Source: Lacrimispora celerecrescens (GTDB lineage: Bacteria > Bacillota > Clostridia > Lachnospirales > Lachnospiraceae). Taken from it: 64,000 bases of DNA. Below the pieces are notes generated by a model that saw only the letters and a list, made by a program, of their open reading frames with translations, made no database searches and was not told where the DNA came from. Shown in pieces: positions 42,065-51,729 of this stretch (its first letter is position 1; each line of letters begins with the position of its first letter). The stretch spans positions 310,036 through 374,035 of the forward strand of contig NZ_JPME01000010.1 in assembly GCF_000732605.1 (NCBI RefSeq). The letters are read 5' to 3'. Made by a program: the position numbers and the translations under genes.

Positions 42065-43453
42065 TTATTCCTTTGAAGAAAGGTATTCATCAATCCCTCT
42101 TGCTCCAGCCCGTCCGGCTTCCATAGCCAGAATAACGGTTGCAGCTCCTGTTACCGCATCCCCTCCGGCATAAACGCCTTCCTTGCTGGTCTTTCCTGTA
42201 GATTCCTCAGCAATGATACATTTACGCTTATTGATATCCAGTCCATTGGTTGTATTGGATATGAGCGGGTTCGGTGAAGTACCGAGAGACATAATCACGG
42301 TGTCCACATCAATGACGAATTCAGATCCCTCTATCTCCACAGGTCTTCTTCTGCCGGAAGCATCCGGCTCTCCAAGCTCCATCTTAATGCATTTCATTCC
42401 ATTTACCCAGCCTTTTTCATCGGTGAGGATTTCAATCGGGTTGGATAAAAGGTTAAAAATGATTCCTTCTTCTTTTGCATGGTGAACTTCTTCTGCTCTT
42501 GCAGGAAGCTCCGCCTCACTTCTTCTATATACAACGTGTACCTCTGCGCCGAGACGAAGGGCTGTCCTGGCTGCATCCATGGCAACGTTTCCGCCGCCTA
42601 CCACTGCAACCTTCTTGCTTGCCAGGATAGGGGTATCATAATCACTGCGGAATGCTTTCATCAGGTTGCTTCTGGTTAAATATTCGTTTGCAGAGAATAC
42701 GCCGTTTGCGTTCTCTCCCGGAATTCCCATAAACATAGGAAGACCTGCTCCAGAACCGATGAATATGGCCTGAAATCCTTCTTCATCCAAAAGCTCGTCA
42801 ATGGTCACGGACTTACCGATGATTACATTGGTTTCAATCTTAACGCCAAGCTTTCTTACGTTGTCAATCTCCGGCTGAACCACACCTTCCTTTGGAAGAC
42901 GGAATTCCGGAATGCCGTAAGTCAATACGCCGCCCGGCTCATGAAGAGCTTCGAAAATAGTAACTTCATAGCCCATTTTAGCCAGATCACCGGCACAGGT
43001 TAATCCGGAAGGACCGGATCCGATAACGGCTACCTTCTTGCCATTGGTCTTTTCCGGGGCAGTCGGTACGAAACCATGCTCTCTGGAATAGTCCGCCACA
43101 AAACGCTCCAGCTTTCCGATAGAAATCGGTTCTCCCTTGATTCCGCGGATACACTGGCCTTCGCACTGGCTCTCCTGAGGACATACCCGGCCACAGACAG
43201 CAGGAAGTGCAGAGGACTGAGCTATAATCTTTGCTGCTTCCTCGTGATTACCGTTTTCCACTTCTTTAATAAATCCGGGAATATTAATGGATACCGGGCA
43301 GCCTGCTACGCATTTGGGATTTTTACAATTAATGCAGCGGCTGGCTTCCTCTTTTGCCTCTTCCTCATTATATCCAAGACAAACCTCTTCGAAGTTCGTC
43401 GCTCTTACCTTTGGGTCTTGTTCTCTTACTGGTACTTTCTTTAATACATCCAT
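42065..43453 (-). CDS. NADPH:ferredoxin oxidoreductase-type large subunit (NfnB / GltA-like)
   Basis: A 462-residue flavoprotein. N-terminal iron-sulfur cysteines (CINCKNPKCVAGCP and VCGRVCPQESQCEGQC), the FAD motif VAVIGSGPSGL, and a second nucleotide site VAVVGGGNVAMDAA are visible. The family includes the small subunit of glutamate synthase and NfnB. The partner directly upstream is the NfnA-type protein, and no large glutamate synthase is present, so NfnAB (bifurcating transhydrogenase) is favoured. The two genes share one base (ATG/TGA overlap). Confidence 0.88.
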   Translation of the reverse strand: MDVLKKVPVREQDPKVRATNFEEVCLGYNEEEAKEEASRCINCKNPKCVAGCPVSINIPGFIKEVENGNHEEAAKIIAQSSALPAVCGRVCPQESQCEGQCIRGIKGEPISIGKLERFVADYSREHGFVPTAPEKTNGKKVAVIGSGPSGLTCAGDLAKMGYEVTIFEALHEPGGVLTYGIPEFRLPKEGVVQPEIDNVRKLGVKIETNVIIGKSVTIDELLDEEGFQAIFIGSGAGLPMFMGIPGENANGVFSANEYLTRSNLMKAFRSDYDTPILASKKVAVVGGGNVAMDAARTALRLGAEVHVVYRRSEAELPARAEEVHHAKEEGIIFNLLSNPIEILTDEKGWVNGMKCIKMELGEPDASGRRRPVEIEGSEFVIDVDTVIMSLGTSPNPLISNTTNGLDINKRKCIIAEESTGKTSKEGVYAGGDAVTGAATVILAMEAGRAGARGIDEYLSSKE

Positions 43454-44343
43454 TACTCGTTACCTCCACACAGTCCGCAGCCGCCGTGATGAGTATCGCC
43501 CTCACGTTCTTTTAAAACCGCACGCCCTTCTTCTGACTTATACATCATCTGGCGCTTCATTGCCTCTTCAAAATTAACCAGATGACCGTCAAACTCCGGT
43601 CCATCTACGCAGGCAAATTTCACTTCATCGCCAACCGTAACACGGCAGGCACCGCACATGCCGGTTCCGTCTACCATGACCGGGTTTAAGCTGACAACGG
43701 TAGGAATACCAAGCTCCTTGGTTACAAGGCAGGCAAACTTCATCATGATCATCGGTCCGATGGCTACACACACATCGTATTTCTTGCCCTGGTTTAAAAC
43801 CAGGTCTTTGATTACCTCAGTTACCAGGCCCTTTCTTTCATAAGAGCCGTCATCCGTGGTTATATATAAATTTCCGGCCTGTTCTCTCATGGCATCTTCC
43901 AGAATCAATAAGTCCTTGGTCTTTGCCCCTACGATAACATCCACGTCAATGCCGTGCTCCTTCATCCATCTTACCTGTGGATAAACGGGAGCCGTTCCCA
44001 CACCGCCTGCCACAAATAAAAATTTCTTTTTCTTCAGTTCCTCTATATCTTCGTGTACAAATTCAGAAGCATTGCCCAAAGGACCTACCACATCAGCAAA
44101 GCTGTCACCAGTCTTTAATACAGCCATTTTTTCCGTGCTTGCGCCTACGGTCTGGAACACAATGGTAATGCTTCCCTTCTCACGATCATAATTACAAATG
44201 GTCAGGGGGATTCTCTCTCCTCTGTCATCCATCTTAACAATAACAAACTCTCCAGGCTGGCAGGCTTTGGCAATCCGAGGTGCTTCCACATCCATCAGAT
44301 AGATCTTGTCAGCTAACATCTCTGCTTTTAAAATCTTATACAT
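43453..44343 (-). CDS. Ferredoxin-NADP reductase-type small subunit (NfnA-like)
   Basis: A 296-residue FAD/NAD-binding protein of the dihydroorotate dehydrogenase electron-transfer/NfnA group. FAD is bound by IPLTICNYD, NAD(P) by FLFVAGGVGTAP, and a [2Fe-2S] cluster by cysteines in MCGACRV plus the later FACVDG. I start at the ATG at 44343, 6 bases after AGGAGG (44350-44355). The C-terminal Gly/Cys stretch (GGCGLCGG) is an unusual extra. Together with the next gene it should balance NADH, NADPH and ferredoxin. Confidence 0.87.
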   Translation of the reverse strand: MYKILKAEMLADKIYLMDVEAPRIAKACQPGEFVIVKMDDRGERIPLTICNYDREKGSITIVFQTVGASTEKMAVLKTGDSFADVVGPLGNASEFVHEDIEELKKKKFLFVAGGVGTAPVYPQVRWMKEHGIDVDVIVGAKTKDLLILEDAMREQAGNLYITTDDGSYERKGLVTEVIKDLVLNQGKKYDVCVAIGPMIMMKFACLVTKELGIPTVVSLNPVMVDGTGMCGACRVTVGDEVKFACVDGPEFDGHLVNFEEAMKRQMMYKSEEGRAVLKEREGDTHHGGCGLCGGNE

Positions 44344-44550
44344 CTTCATCCTCCTAATGTCTTCGTGAATAAACCTGTACACCTTTCCTGATAGCCTTCC
44401 CCAACGATCAGGCGAAATAGTACTCGTATCATATTACCATTTTTAAAGGGCACTGACAACATTTATTAAAAAAATATCAATAAAATTTTATGAAAACAGG
44501 CATTTTTTGCTCATTTTCTGCCAAATTTTGTATGACGAATCTACATGCTA

Positions 44551-45042
44551 TTAACTTTTCCTTTGATACATGCGGAACGTATAGCATAAATCAAAATAAG
44601 TCTGTTCATCACTTTCTGCCGCCATTTCCCATGTCGGATCCTGGTCTAAATTGGGGAAATGTGTATCGGCACTGTATAGATAGTCAATATAAGTCACATG
44701 GGCCGTGTCGCAATATGGGAAAAACTGCTCGTAAATGCTTTGTCCGCCTATAACAAAACAATCCTCCTCCGGATAATTGCTAAGCTCTTTAAGAACCTCT
44801 GGAAGGCTGTGGCAGACAATCGCTCCCTTTACTTTATAATCCGGGTTCCTGGTCAATACAATGTTGGTTCTGCCATAGAGCGGCTGCTTTCCTGGAAGGC
44901 TCTCTAGTGTCTTTCGTCCCATGACGATCACCTTTCCCATGGTTTCCTCCCGAAACAGCTTCTTATCTTCTGGGATGGAAACAAGAAGCTGGCCCTGATT
45001 GCCGATGGACCAGTTTTTATCCACTGCAACAATGATATTCAT
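44551..45042 (-). CDS. folA: Dihydrofolate reductase
   Basis: A 163-residue enzyme with the family start IVAVDKNWSIGNQGQLL, VIVMGRKTLESLPG for NADPH, and VIGGQSIYEQF. It regenerates tetrahydrofolate. It follows a ThyX-like gene by 21 bases. Confidence 0.94.
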   Translation of the reverse strand: MNIIVAVDKNWSIGNQGQLLVSIPEDKKLFREETMGKVIVMGRKTLESLPGKQPLYGRTNIVLTRNPDYKVKGAIVCHSLPEVLKELSNYPEEDCFVIGGQSIYEQFFPYCDTAHVTYIDYLYSADTHFPNLDQDPTWEMAAESDEQTYFDLCYTFRMYQRKS

Positions 45043-45063
45043 AGGTCAACCCCTCCTTTTCCT

Positions 45064-45684
45064 TTATTCTTCTCCGATGATCAGTTCTTTTGCATAAGGA
45101 AGTGTTTCGATCCACCGGCATAAGGCATGCCATTCTTCCAGCTTGTGACTGCGCCTTGCAAAATATATGTTGATCAGGGTTTCATAATTTAACGTGCATG
45201 TCCTCATCTGGTTATAGCTGGATGGAAGGAGCTGGATCAGATCATACCAGTCTTCTTTCTTCTTATTCTCTATGTAGCGGAGACGGATCTTTTCCATTTC
45301 AGCAACCACAGTTTCCATAAAAGCCAGAGTACCTTCTGTCATATGATCATGGCTGAAGTCTTCCAGTTCAAAGGGCTTGCTGTGGATCTTATGCATGGTG
45401 CTGGTGGAATTGGCTACAGTAGACACTTTGTAGGTATCGTATTCTTTCCACCAATAAATCGGCGCCGTAATGTCCACAGATACCAGGATCTGCCGGATGT
45501 ATTTGCGGTGGTCGCTTCCTGCTTTTCTCAACCGCTTTGCAAGGCCAAGATCATTTGGTCCTAGGATGTATTCTCCATCCTCATTATATCCGCTGTCCAT
45601 CCGGTCCCAGCTATTCATGGGATTTCTTGCACCTCGAATGGCATTTTCTATGTTCATAACACTGGTTCTTTCGCAGTTTAACAT
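45064..45684 (-). CDS. ThyX-like (flavin-dependent thymidylate synthase-related) protein
   Basis: A 206-residue protein I start at the ATG at 45684, which has AAAGGATG ahead; the longer frame to 45756 lacks a site. It shows overall similarity to flavin-dependent thymidylate synthases (LRKAGSDHRKYIRQ, then APIYWWKEYDTYKV and a Asn-Ser-Thr-Ser stretch). But the catalytic RHR-x7-S signature appears degenerate: its place is taken by TYKVSTVANSTSTMHK. Position next to folA supports a link to thymidylate or folate metabolism. It could be an altered enzyme of this fold. Confidence 0.55.
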   Translation of the reverse strand: MLNCERTSVMNIENAIRGARNPMNSWDRMDSGYNEDGEYILGPNDLGLAKRLRKAGSDHRKYIRQILVSVDITAPIYWWKEYDTYKVSTVANSTSTMHKIHSKPFELEDFSHDHMTEGTLAFMETVVAEMEKIRLRYIENKKKEDWYDLIQLLPSSYNQMRTCTLNYETLINIYFARRSHKLEEWHALCRWIETLPYAKELIIGEE

Positions 45685-45764
45685 GGTATCATCCTTTCTG
45701 TATGTTAATCCTTGTTTCATGGCTCTATTTATTATAGAGCAAAATACCCGTTTCATCCATTGAT

Positions 45765-46991
45765 TTATTTCTCAAAAAGCCTTATGTTATACAATTTCTT
45801 TTGAGCCGTATATATAGATCTGTCTCCATTAAATAGATATGCAATGCTGCAGACCACAAAAAAATATGGCATATAAGAATAACCGAAAACCTCGGCTCCT
45901 ATAAAAACAGGTGCTAAAAGAGTATTTGTGGCACTGCCAAAAACCGCCGCATATCCCATTGCGGCAACAAATTCAAGCGGCAATCCCAAAATTCCTGCAA
46001 CAGCAGCTCCAAGGCTCGTCCCTATTGCAAACAGAGGAGTAACTTCTCCTCCCTGAAACCCTGCTGCAATCGTAATAATGGTCAGAACAAGCTTTAAAAT
46101 CCAGTCCCAGCCGTAGATACGGCCTCCATGGAAACCGGCTGAAATCAAATTAGTTCCCAAACCGGAATATCTTCCCATTCCCAATAGAATAAACAATATT
46201 ACCAGAAAGATACTTACTATAGCTATTTTCTTCACCGGATCATGAAACGTTCTCCTAAACCTGCTTTTCATCGAAACCAGGCCATAAGCAAACAGTGACC
46301 CTACCAGTCCAAACAAGACTCCCATCACCAGTAATTTCACGATAAATGATACGTCTATCTGAATGATTGTATTTAAGGCATAATGAAAATTTTCCAATCC
46401 CAGAGTTCTTGAGACCGCACTGGCGGTAAAGGAGGCGGCAATGGCTGGAAACAGGGCAGAATACTCCAGGGTTCCTGCTGTTAAAACCTCTAATGCAAAA
46501 AAACAGGCAGCTACAGGAGTTCCAAATAAGCCGGAAAAACCAGCTGCCATACCTGTTACCAAAAAGATTTTAGAGTTGTTCTTCACCTTTATTTTAAGGC
46601 CGACCCAGTGTGAAAAGGTGGCACCTATCTGAACGGCAACTCCTTCTCTTCCGGCGCTTCCCCCAAATAAATGGGTAATCCAGGTGCTTAAAACCGTTAG
46701 CGGGATCAGTCTCAATGGAATCCGGTCTTCTTCTCCATGACCCACCTGAAAAATTAGTCCCATTCCCTTAACACACGTTCCCTCATCCCAATGATACAGC
46801 CAGACTGACAAGGCTCCTGCGGCAGGAAGAAAAATGATCAGGGGGATAAAATATTCTTCTCGTAATTCTGTTACATAAAGTAAAATTCTTCCAAATCCCA
46901 TATCCAGTATTCCCACTGCTGCGCCGATCACCACTCCGCAAATTCCTAAGATCATCAATTCCCTGTACTTTTTTAGCTCTTTCTCAAACAT
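45765..46991 (-). CDS. CLC-family anion channel/antiporter, probably fluoride-exporting
   Basis: A 408-residue CLC membrane protein with about ten hydrophobic segments. Selectivity-filter motifs read GGSAGREGVAVQIG and GMAAGFSGLFGTPVAACFFALE. The first carries GREGV where classical chloride CLCs have G(K/R)EGP; this is the pattern of fluoride/proton antiporters (CLC-F). A fluoride riboswitch in its leader makes the fluoride role strong. I start at 46991, preceded by GGAAGGAA, not at the GTG at 47015. Confidence 0.88.
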   Translation of the reverse strand: MFEKELKKYRELMILGICGVVIGAAVGILDMGFGRILLYVTELREEYFIPLIIFLPAAGALSVWLYHWDEGTCVKGMGLIFQVGHGEEDRIPLRLIPLTVLSTWITHLFGGSAGREGVAVQIGATFSHWVGLKIKVKNNSKIFLVTGMAAGFSGLFGTPVAACFFALEVLTAGTLEYSALFPAIAASFTASAVSRTLGLENFHYALNTIIQIDVSFIVKLLVMGVLFGLVGSLFAYGLVSMKSRFRRTFHDPVKKIAIVSIFLVILFILLGMGRYSGLGTNLISAGFHGGRIYGWDWILKLVLTIITIAAGFQGGEVTPLFAIGTSLGAAVAGILGLPLEFVAAMGYAAVFGSATNTLLAPVFIGAEVFGYSYMPYFFVVCSIAYLFNGDRSIYTAQKKLYNIRLFEK

Positions 46992-47074
46992 CAAACAATT
47001 CCTTCCTTCGACCACCTCTAAAAGGTCCGGTCATTTATATTCTTACATTTTTAAAGGCGATCAATTCCCGTCAA

Positions 47075-47173
47075 TTAAAAAAGCTGATTTCTTCTGCATA
47101 TTCAGTCAAAATATACAGAAGCCATCAGCAAATTGCGGTTTTGATAATTCTATCATGGGAGAGCTTCATTCCC
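47075..47173 (-). promoter_or_regulatory. Fluoride riboswitch with terminator, upstream of the CLC gene
   Basis: On the minus strand GGGAATGAAGCTCTCCC (47157-47173), then an inserted small hairpin, then AAACCGC and GCTGATGGCTTCTG (47116-47129) match the crcB/fluoride aptamer and its pseudoknot. GCTGAT and the CTTCTG part then pair with a downstream CAGAAG...ATCAGC followed by six T (47077-47082), forming the expression-platform terminator. Promoter elements TTGACA (47207-47212) and TATAAT (47185-47190) lie upstream. Confidence 0.88.
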
Positions 47174-47258
47174 TTTTCTCAATTATTATACAGGTTTCTT
47201 CTCTGTTGTCAAGTTTTTATCTCATATAAATAGTGTTGGATAATCTCCTGTTTTTCTG

Positions 47259-50200
47259 TTATACACCATCAGGAAGGACATCGAAGTCCCACAAAATCCT
47301 GCTTCCTTTTTCTGTTTTTTTTACCAGGAGCTTCTTACCGATCTGTTCCTTTAATTCCGTTACATGGGAAACAATGCCGATCAGCCTGTGGCCCCCGGCA
47401 AGCTCCTGAAGAATACGGACCGCCTTAAGCCTGGATTCCTCATCAAGAGAACCAAAGCCTTCGTCAATGAACAAAGCATCCATACTCACATTTCCGGCCG
47501 TACGCTGGATAATGTCCGTCATTCCAAGTGCCATGGCAAGAGCCGCCATAAAGGATTCACCGCCGGAAAGGGTTTTAACATCCCGAACCTTATCTGTTGC
47601 CATACTGTATACATCTAAATCCAGACCAACCTCTCCTTGTTTTCCAAGGGTCTCCAAATCCCTGCACTGGAGCAGGAACTGACCGTCTGTCATAACGTCA
47701 AGCCGTTTGTTAGCCGCATAGATCATCTGGTTAAAGTACTGCCTCTGAACATAGGTCTGGAAATCCAGGCTGACAGAGCCTGCCATTTTTCCATTGGCCG
47801 TCTGAAAAAGGGTGTGATACAGACGGTATTTCTCTTCCAGCTGCTCTCTCTCCTTCCACAGCTGCCCCAGATTTTCAGCAGCCTGAAGAGCCCTGCTGCC
47901 AATGGCCGTGACTTTTGCCTCCCTGGCCTGCAGCTGCTTCTGTCCCTCCTTAAGCGCTTCCGCCTGTCCTTTCCATTGCTCCGTTTCTATCCTTTCGCGC
48001 CCTTTAGTCTGTTCCTTAAACTGGTCATAAACAGTGCGGGCCTTCAACAGCTCTTTTTCATAATTTCCTATTTCCTGCTCCCACTGCTTTACGGTTTCCG
48101 GCGCCTGCTTTGCCCTGTGGTAATCCTCTTCTCCTAAAAAGTCCAGTTCCATCAAAACAGAACGGAAAGCGGCATCTGCCTGCTCAAGTGCAAGTCTTCG
48201 CGTATCTTTGTTTTCCTCTTCCGAAGCCAGACGGCCTTTTCCTTCCTTTTCTTTCACTAAAATATACTGGAAACGTTTATCCGACTGCTCCTCTGCTCTT
48301 AAAAGATCTTCTTTCCTTCTTTTGAAGCCCGCCAGCTTCCCCATGGCTTCCTCTTCCTCAGGGTATGGCAAAAGCTTCTTCACGTGATCCGCTTCTGCGA
48401 CAGCAGCGGCCCTATCCAGCTGCTTCTGCTGCCAGTTCTTTATGGTCTCTTCTTTTTTAAGTTCCAGCTCCTCAAGTCGTCCCCGGTCCGCTTTTCGTTC
48501 TTCCAGAAGCTTCTTAAGAAGGCGGTCCGAATCCAATGCTTTCTGCTCGTCTTTTTCCACTTCCCGCAAAAGCATACCGACCCGTTCCCTCTCATCATTC
48601 AGACGGACGTGAAGCTGGTCCTGAGGGAAGGAAGTCCCAAACCATTTTTCTTCCTCTCCCTCCAGCAGCTCCTTTAAGTGACGGCAGACCTCTAACGCCC
48701 TGACAGCAGTCTGAACGGCCTGTGAACGTCGTTCTTCTGCCTGATTTCTGGCTATCTTTGCCTGCTCTACCTCTTCCTGGGTGACAGCACCCTCTATCAG
48801 TTCTGCCTTCAAAGGATGGTGGACGGAACCACAAACAGGGCAGGGGGTTCCATCTGCCAGCTCCTTAGCCATAATTCCAGCCTGCAATGCCAGAAACTCC
48901 CGAAACCTGTCATTATAATGCGCTTCCGCCTGATCGTAATCTTTCTGAGCGTGTCTAACCGCTTCCTGGTATTCTTTCAGTTTTAAGTCTGCCGCCTCTC
49001 CTGCCTTAGCTGCTTTCGCAAGATCTTCCATGGCCTGCTTCCGCTCCAGGATCACAGTTTTTCTCTGTCTTATATCCGGCAGACTCCGTGCCCCTTCTTC
49101 CAGATTTTCCTGCCTTGCTTCGTTTGCAGCCAGACGTTCCTTTAACCGGAGCAGCTCGGCCTCAATTTTATGGAAGTATTGTAAAGCCTCTTCTTCCGCT
49201 CTTTTCTTATCAAGGGATGCCATCTCCATGGTCTTCCAGCGGCCATAGAGCGGCATAACCTCATTAAGCCGTTCAATGAAAACTGACAGCTTTGGTACTT
49301 CTTCCTGGGAGGCTTCCCTGCTTTCCTTTGCCTCCTTTTCCGCAGAAGCAAGGGCAAGAGATGTTTCCTCCAATTCTTTTTTAAGCTGTTCAGCTCTCTT
49401 TATGGCTGATTCATATTCCAATTTTTTATCTAAGAACTGGTTCTCCGAGCCTTTCGCCTTTTCCGCCCGGACGGCTTCTTTTAGCTGCTCTTCTATTTCA
49501 AGCCATTGTTCCTTCTGGCCTTCCAGAATATCCAGCCTGGCCTTTGCCTGCATAAGGCCGTCAAAGAGGCGGTTCACTTCCAGGGCCCGGCTTAACTGCC
49601 CTTCCACTTCTGAAAGAAGCTTTCCCCTGTGGTCCCGTTCTTCACAAAGCTCCTGTTCTTTTTCCTTTATCTCTGCTAGAATGGAGCCTAAAAGATCTTG
49701 GATCTCCTCTGTCCTCGTTTCCTTAAAATCCAAAAGCTCCCGCCATGGTTCCTGATACGTGCTTTCATCCAAAAGCACCACATTTTCCAGTTCATGGAAA
49801 CATAGCCTGCGGTTGTTCTCCAGGCTGTCATAATAAAGATTATTCTGTTCCTTTAATTTCAACTGAATGCGGCTATAAATCCCGGTATTAAAGATCCTGG
49901 AAAATATCTCTTTCCGTTCTCTGGAAGATGCATGAAGAAGTCTTAAATAATCTCCCTGGGCAATCATGGCGATTTGCGAGAACTGGTTTAAATCTACGCC
50001 TACAATTTCCTGGATCTTCTGATTAATGTCCCTAAGGTTGCCAACATATTCCGATCCATCAGGCAAGAGAAGGGAGGCCTTTGCCGGAACAGGAACAGCA
50101 GAATACTCTCCATTTTTATTCCTTCTTTTGCTGATCCTTGTATAGGAAGGGCTTCTTGTAATTTCATACCTCTCCCCCCCTTCAGAAAATTTCAGGGTAA

Positions 50201-50432
50201 CATAAGTTTCCTGGTCTTCTGCCGCATACTGACTGCGCATCATGGAAGGCTCCCGCTTCTGTCCGCTGGTCTCCCCGAAGAGGGCAAATGATACAGCATC
50301 GAAAATGGTGGTCTTGCCTGCTCCCGTATCTCCTGTTATAAGGAAAATGCCGTGGCCGATTTTATCAAAATCCACGGTTTCCTTTCCTCCATAGGAACCA
50401 AAAGCGGACATGGTCAACTGCAGTGGCTTCAT
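47259..50432 (-). CDS. sbcC: Exonuclease SbcCD, ATPase subunit SbcC
   Basis: A 1057-residue SMC-like ATPase. Walker A is GDTGAGKTT (residues 34-42); two very long coiled coils flank the zinc hook CPVCGSVHHP (about residue 530). The C-terminal half has LSGGESFMAALAMALG and IDEGFGSLDEES. It opens and processes DNA hairpins and blocked ends with SbcD, whose gene overlaps it by four bases. Confidence 0.96.
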   Translation of the reverse strand: MKPLQLTMSAFGSYGGKETVDFDKIGHGIFLITGDTGAGKTTIFDAVSFALFGETSGQKREPSMMRSQYAAEDQETYVTLKFSEGGERYEITRSPSYTRISKRRNKNGEYSAVPVPAKASLLLPDGSEYVGNLRDINQKIQEIVGVDLNQFSQIAMIAQGDYLRLLHASSRERKEIFSRIFNTGIYSRIQLKLKEQNNLYYDSLENNRRLCFHELENVVLLDESTYQEPWRELLDFKETRTEEIQDLLGSILAEIKEKEQELCEERDHRGKLLSEVEGQLSRALEVNRLFDGLMQAKARLDILEGQKEQWLEIEEQLKEAVRAEKAKGSENQFLDKKLEYESAIKRAEQLKKELEETSLALASAEKEAKESREASQEEVPKLSVFIERLNEVMPLYGRWKTMEMASLDKKRAEEEALQYFHKIEAELLRLKERLAANEARQENLEEGARSLPDIRQRKTVILERKQAMEDLAKAAKAGEAADLKLKEYQEAVRHAQKDYDQAEAHYNDRFREFLALQAGIMAKELADGTPCPVCGSVHHPLKAELIEGAVTQEEVEQAKIARNQAEERRSQAVQTAVRALEVCRHLKELLEGEEEKWFGTSFPQDQLHVRLNDERERVGMLLREVEKDEQKALDSDRLLKKLLEERKADRGRLEELELKKEETIKNWQQKQLDRAAAVAEADHVKKLLPYPEEEEAMGKLAGFKRRKEDLLRAEEQSDKRFQYILVKEKEGKGRLASEEENKDTRRLALEQADAAFRSVLMELDFLGEEDYHRAKQAPETVKQWEQEIGNYEKELLKARTVYDQFKEQTKGRERIETEQWKGQAEALKEGQKQLQAREAKVTAIGSRALQAAENLGQLWKEREQLEEKYRLYHTLFQTANGKMAGSVSLDFQTYVQRQYFNQMIYAANKRLDVMTDGQFLLQCRDLETLGKQGEVGLDLDVYSMATDKVRDVKTLSGGESFMAALAMALGMTDIIQRTAGNVSMDALFIDEGFGSLDEESRLKAVRILQELAGGHRLIGIVSHVTELKEQIGKKLLVKKTEKGSRILWDFDVLPDGV

Positions 50433-51598
50433 AATCCCTCTTCCTCCTTTGCTTCCTGTACGATCCGCTCCATGGCCTGTTCTTCTTCCATTGTCATCTC
50501 TTCCCCTCTTACCGCTTTGAAAAACTGCCGGAAAGCCTCCAAAGGTTTAAGAACCGGCACGGTCTCCCCCTCTTCCAGACGCTTATGCCTGGTGCGCTCA
50601 TTGTCCACCCGAAGCTCAAGCATATGATCGAACACCTCTTCTAAGCGTTCCCTGACCCGGTAAGGCTCCTCTTCATCGGTGAGCGTGACGCTGACAAAAT
50701 CATGACGGTTTTCCTCTGTGGCTCTTTTAAGAATTTCAGACAAGGTACCTCTTTCCCGCCTCACATCCTGGATTCCATTGAGCGGAAGAAATTCAAGTTC
50801 CGGTTCGTCTCCCTTTTTTCCTATATTCACTACGGTAACTGATTTTTTATGGTTTTCTTCGCTGACGGAATATTTATATGGGGTACCGCAGTATCGAACA
50901 GAAGCCTTGCCCACCTTTTGGGAACCATGGATATGTCCCAGAGCTATGTAGTCAAAATCAGAAAGAACAGAAGCATCTACCCGGTCCAATCCGCCCGCCA
51001 TGATAACCGCCTGCTCTGACTCGCATGTTTCCGGGTCTTTGCTGCCCGCTGTGTAAAATTGATGGGATAAAAGGATGTTTCGTTCCCCGGCGTCAATGGT
51101 TTCCCTCTCCAGAACAGCTCTTATGGCACTTTCGTATCCATCCGGCTGGTTGTCCGGGAAAAGCTGCCTGACATACCCAGGTTTTAAAAAGGGCAAAAGG
51201 TAGAAATTCACCGGACCATTTTCATCCCGTAATACCACCTTTTTTAAGTACTCCTCCTGATTTCTGGGCGGAAACACGGATAAATGAATGCGATGCCGTT
51301 CCAGAAAGGCTGAGGCATAGGACAGACGTTCCGGTGAATCATGATTTCCTGCGATGATCAGGACCGTAATTTCAGGCTTTATCCCGGAAAGGGCTTCCAG
51401 GAAATTGCCAAACATGGTATAGGCCTCCCCGGAAGGAGCCGTTTTATCATAAATATCGCCGCAGATCAGGATAACATCCGGATGCCGGGACGCCGCATAA
51501 TCCACAATCTGATTTAGGACCGCTTCCTGATTTTCTTTTAAACTATAGCCGTTTAACTGCTTTCCGATATGCAGATCCGACAGATGAAAAATCTTCAT
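50429..51598 (-). CDS. sbcD: Exonuclease SbcCD, nuclease subunit SbcD
   Basis: A 389-residue Mre11-type nuclease with the metal sites FHLSDLHIGKQL (Asp8, His10), ICGDIYDKTAP, IIAGNHDSPERL and GHIHGSQKV. It overlaps sbcC by four bases (ATGA). Confidence 0.96.
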   Translation of the reverse strand: MKIFHLSDLHIGKQLNGYSLKENQEAVLNQIVDYAASRHPDVILICGDIYDKTAPSGEAYTMFGNFLEALSGIKPEITVLIIAGNHDSPERLSYASAFLERHRIHLSVFPPRNQEEYLKKVVLRDENGPVNFYLLPFLKPGYVRQLFPDNQPDGYESAIRAVLERETIDAGERNILLSHQFYTAGSKDPETCESEQAVIMAGGLDRVDASVLSDFDYIALGHIHGSQKVGKASVRYCGTPYKYSVSEENHKKSVTVVNIGKKGDEPELEFLPLNGIQDVRRERGTLSEILKRATEENRHDFVSVTLTDEEEPYRVRERLEEVFDHMLELRVDNERTRHKRLEEGETVPVLKPLEAFRQFFKAVRGEEMTMEEEQAMERIVQEAKEEEGL

Positions 51599-51729
51599 AT
51601 TTCCTCTTTCCTGCCCGTGCTTTTTGCATAAGGTATACCCACAGGGTGTTTCCTCCCAGGCATTATTTTCTTAAATATTTACCAGATGTTCCTTTTCATC
51701 CAGCTCTGCCAGCACAGGGAACTCGGAAA

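Noticed and set aside
42065-44343. Glutamate synthase (gltAB)
   Set aside because: The large subunit looks like the small subunit of glutamate synthase, but the neighbour is NfnA-type with a [2Fe-2S] site and no large glutamate synthase gene is near.
47467-49755. Several 70-166 codon plus-strand frames opposite sbcC
   Set aside because: All are antisense shadows of the long coiled-coil gene, with low-complexity Leu/Ser/Phe content.
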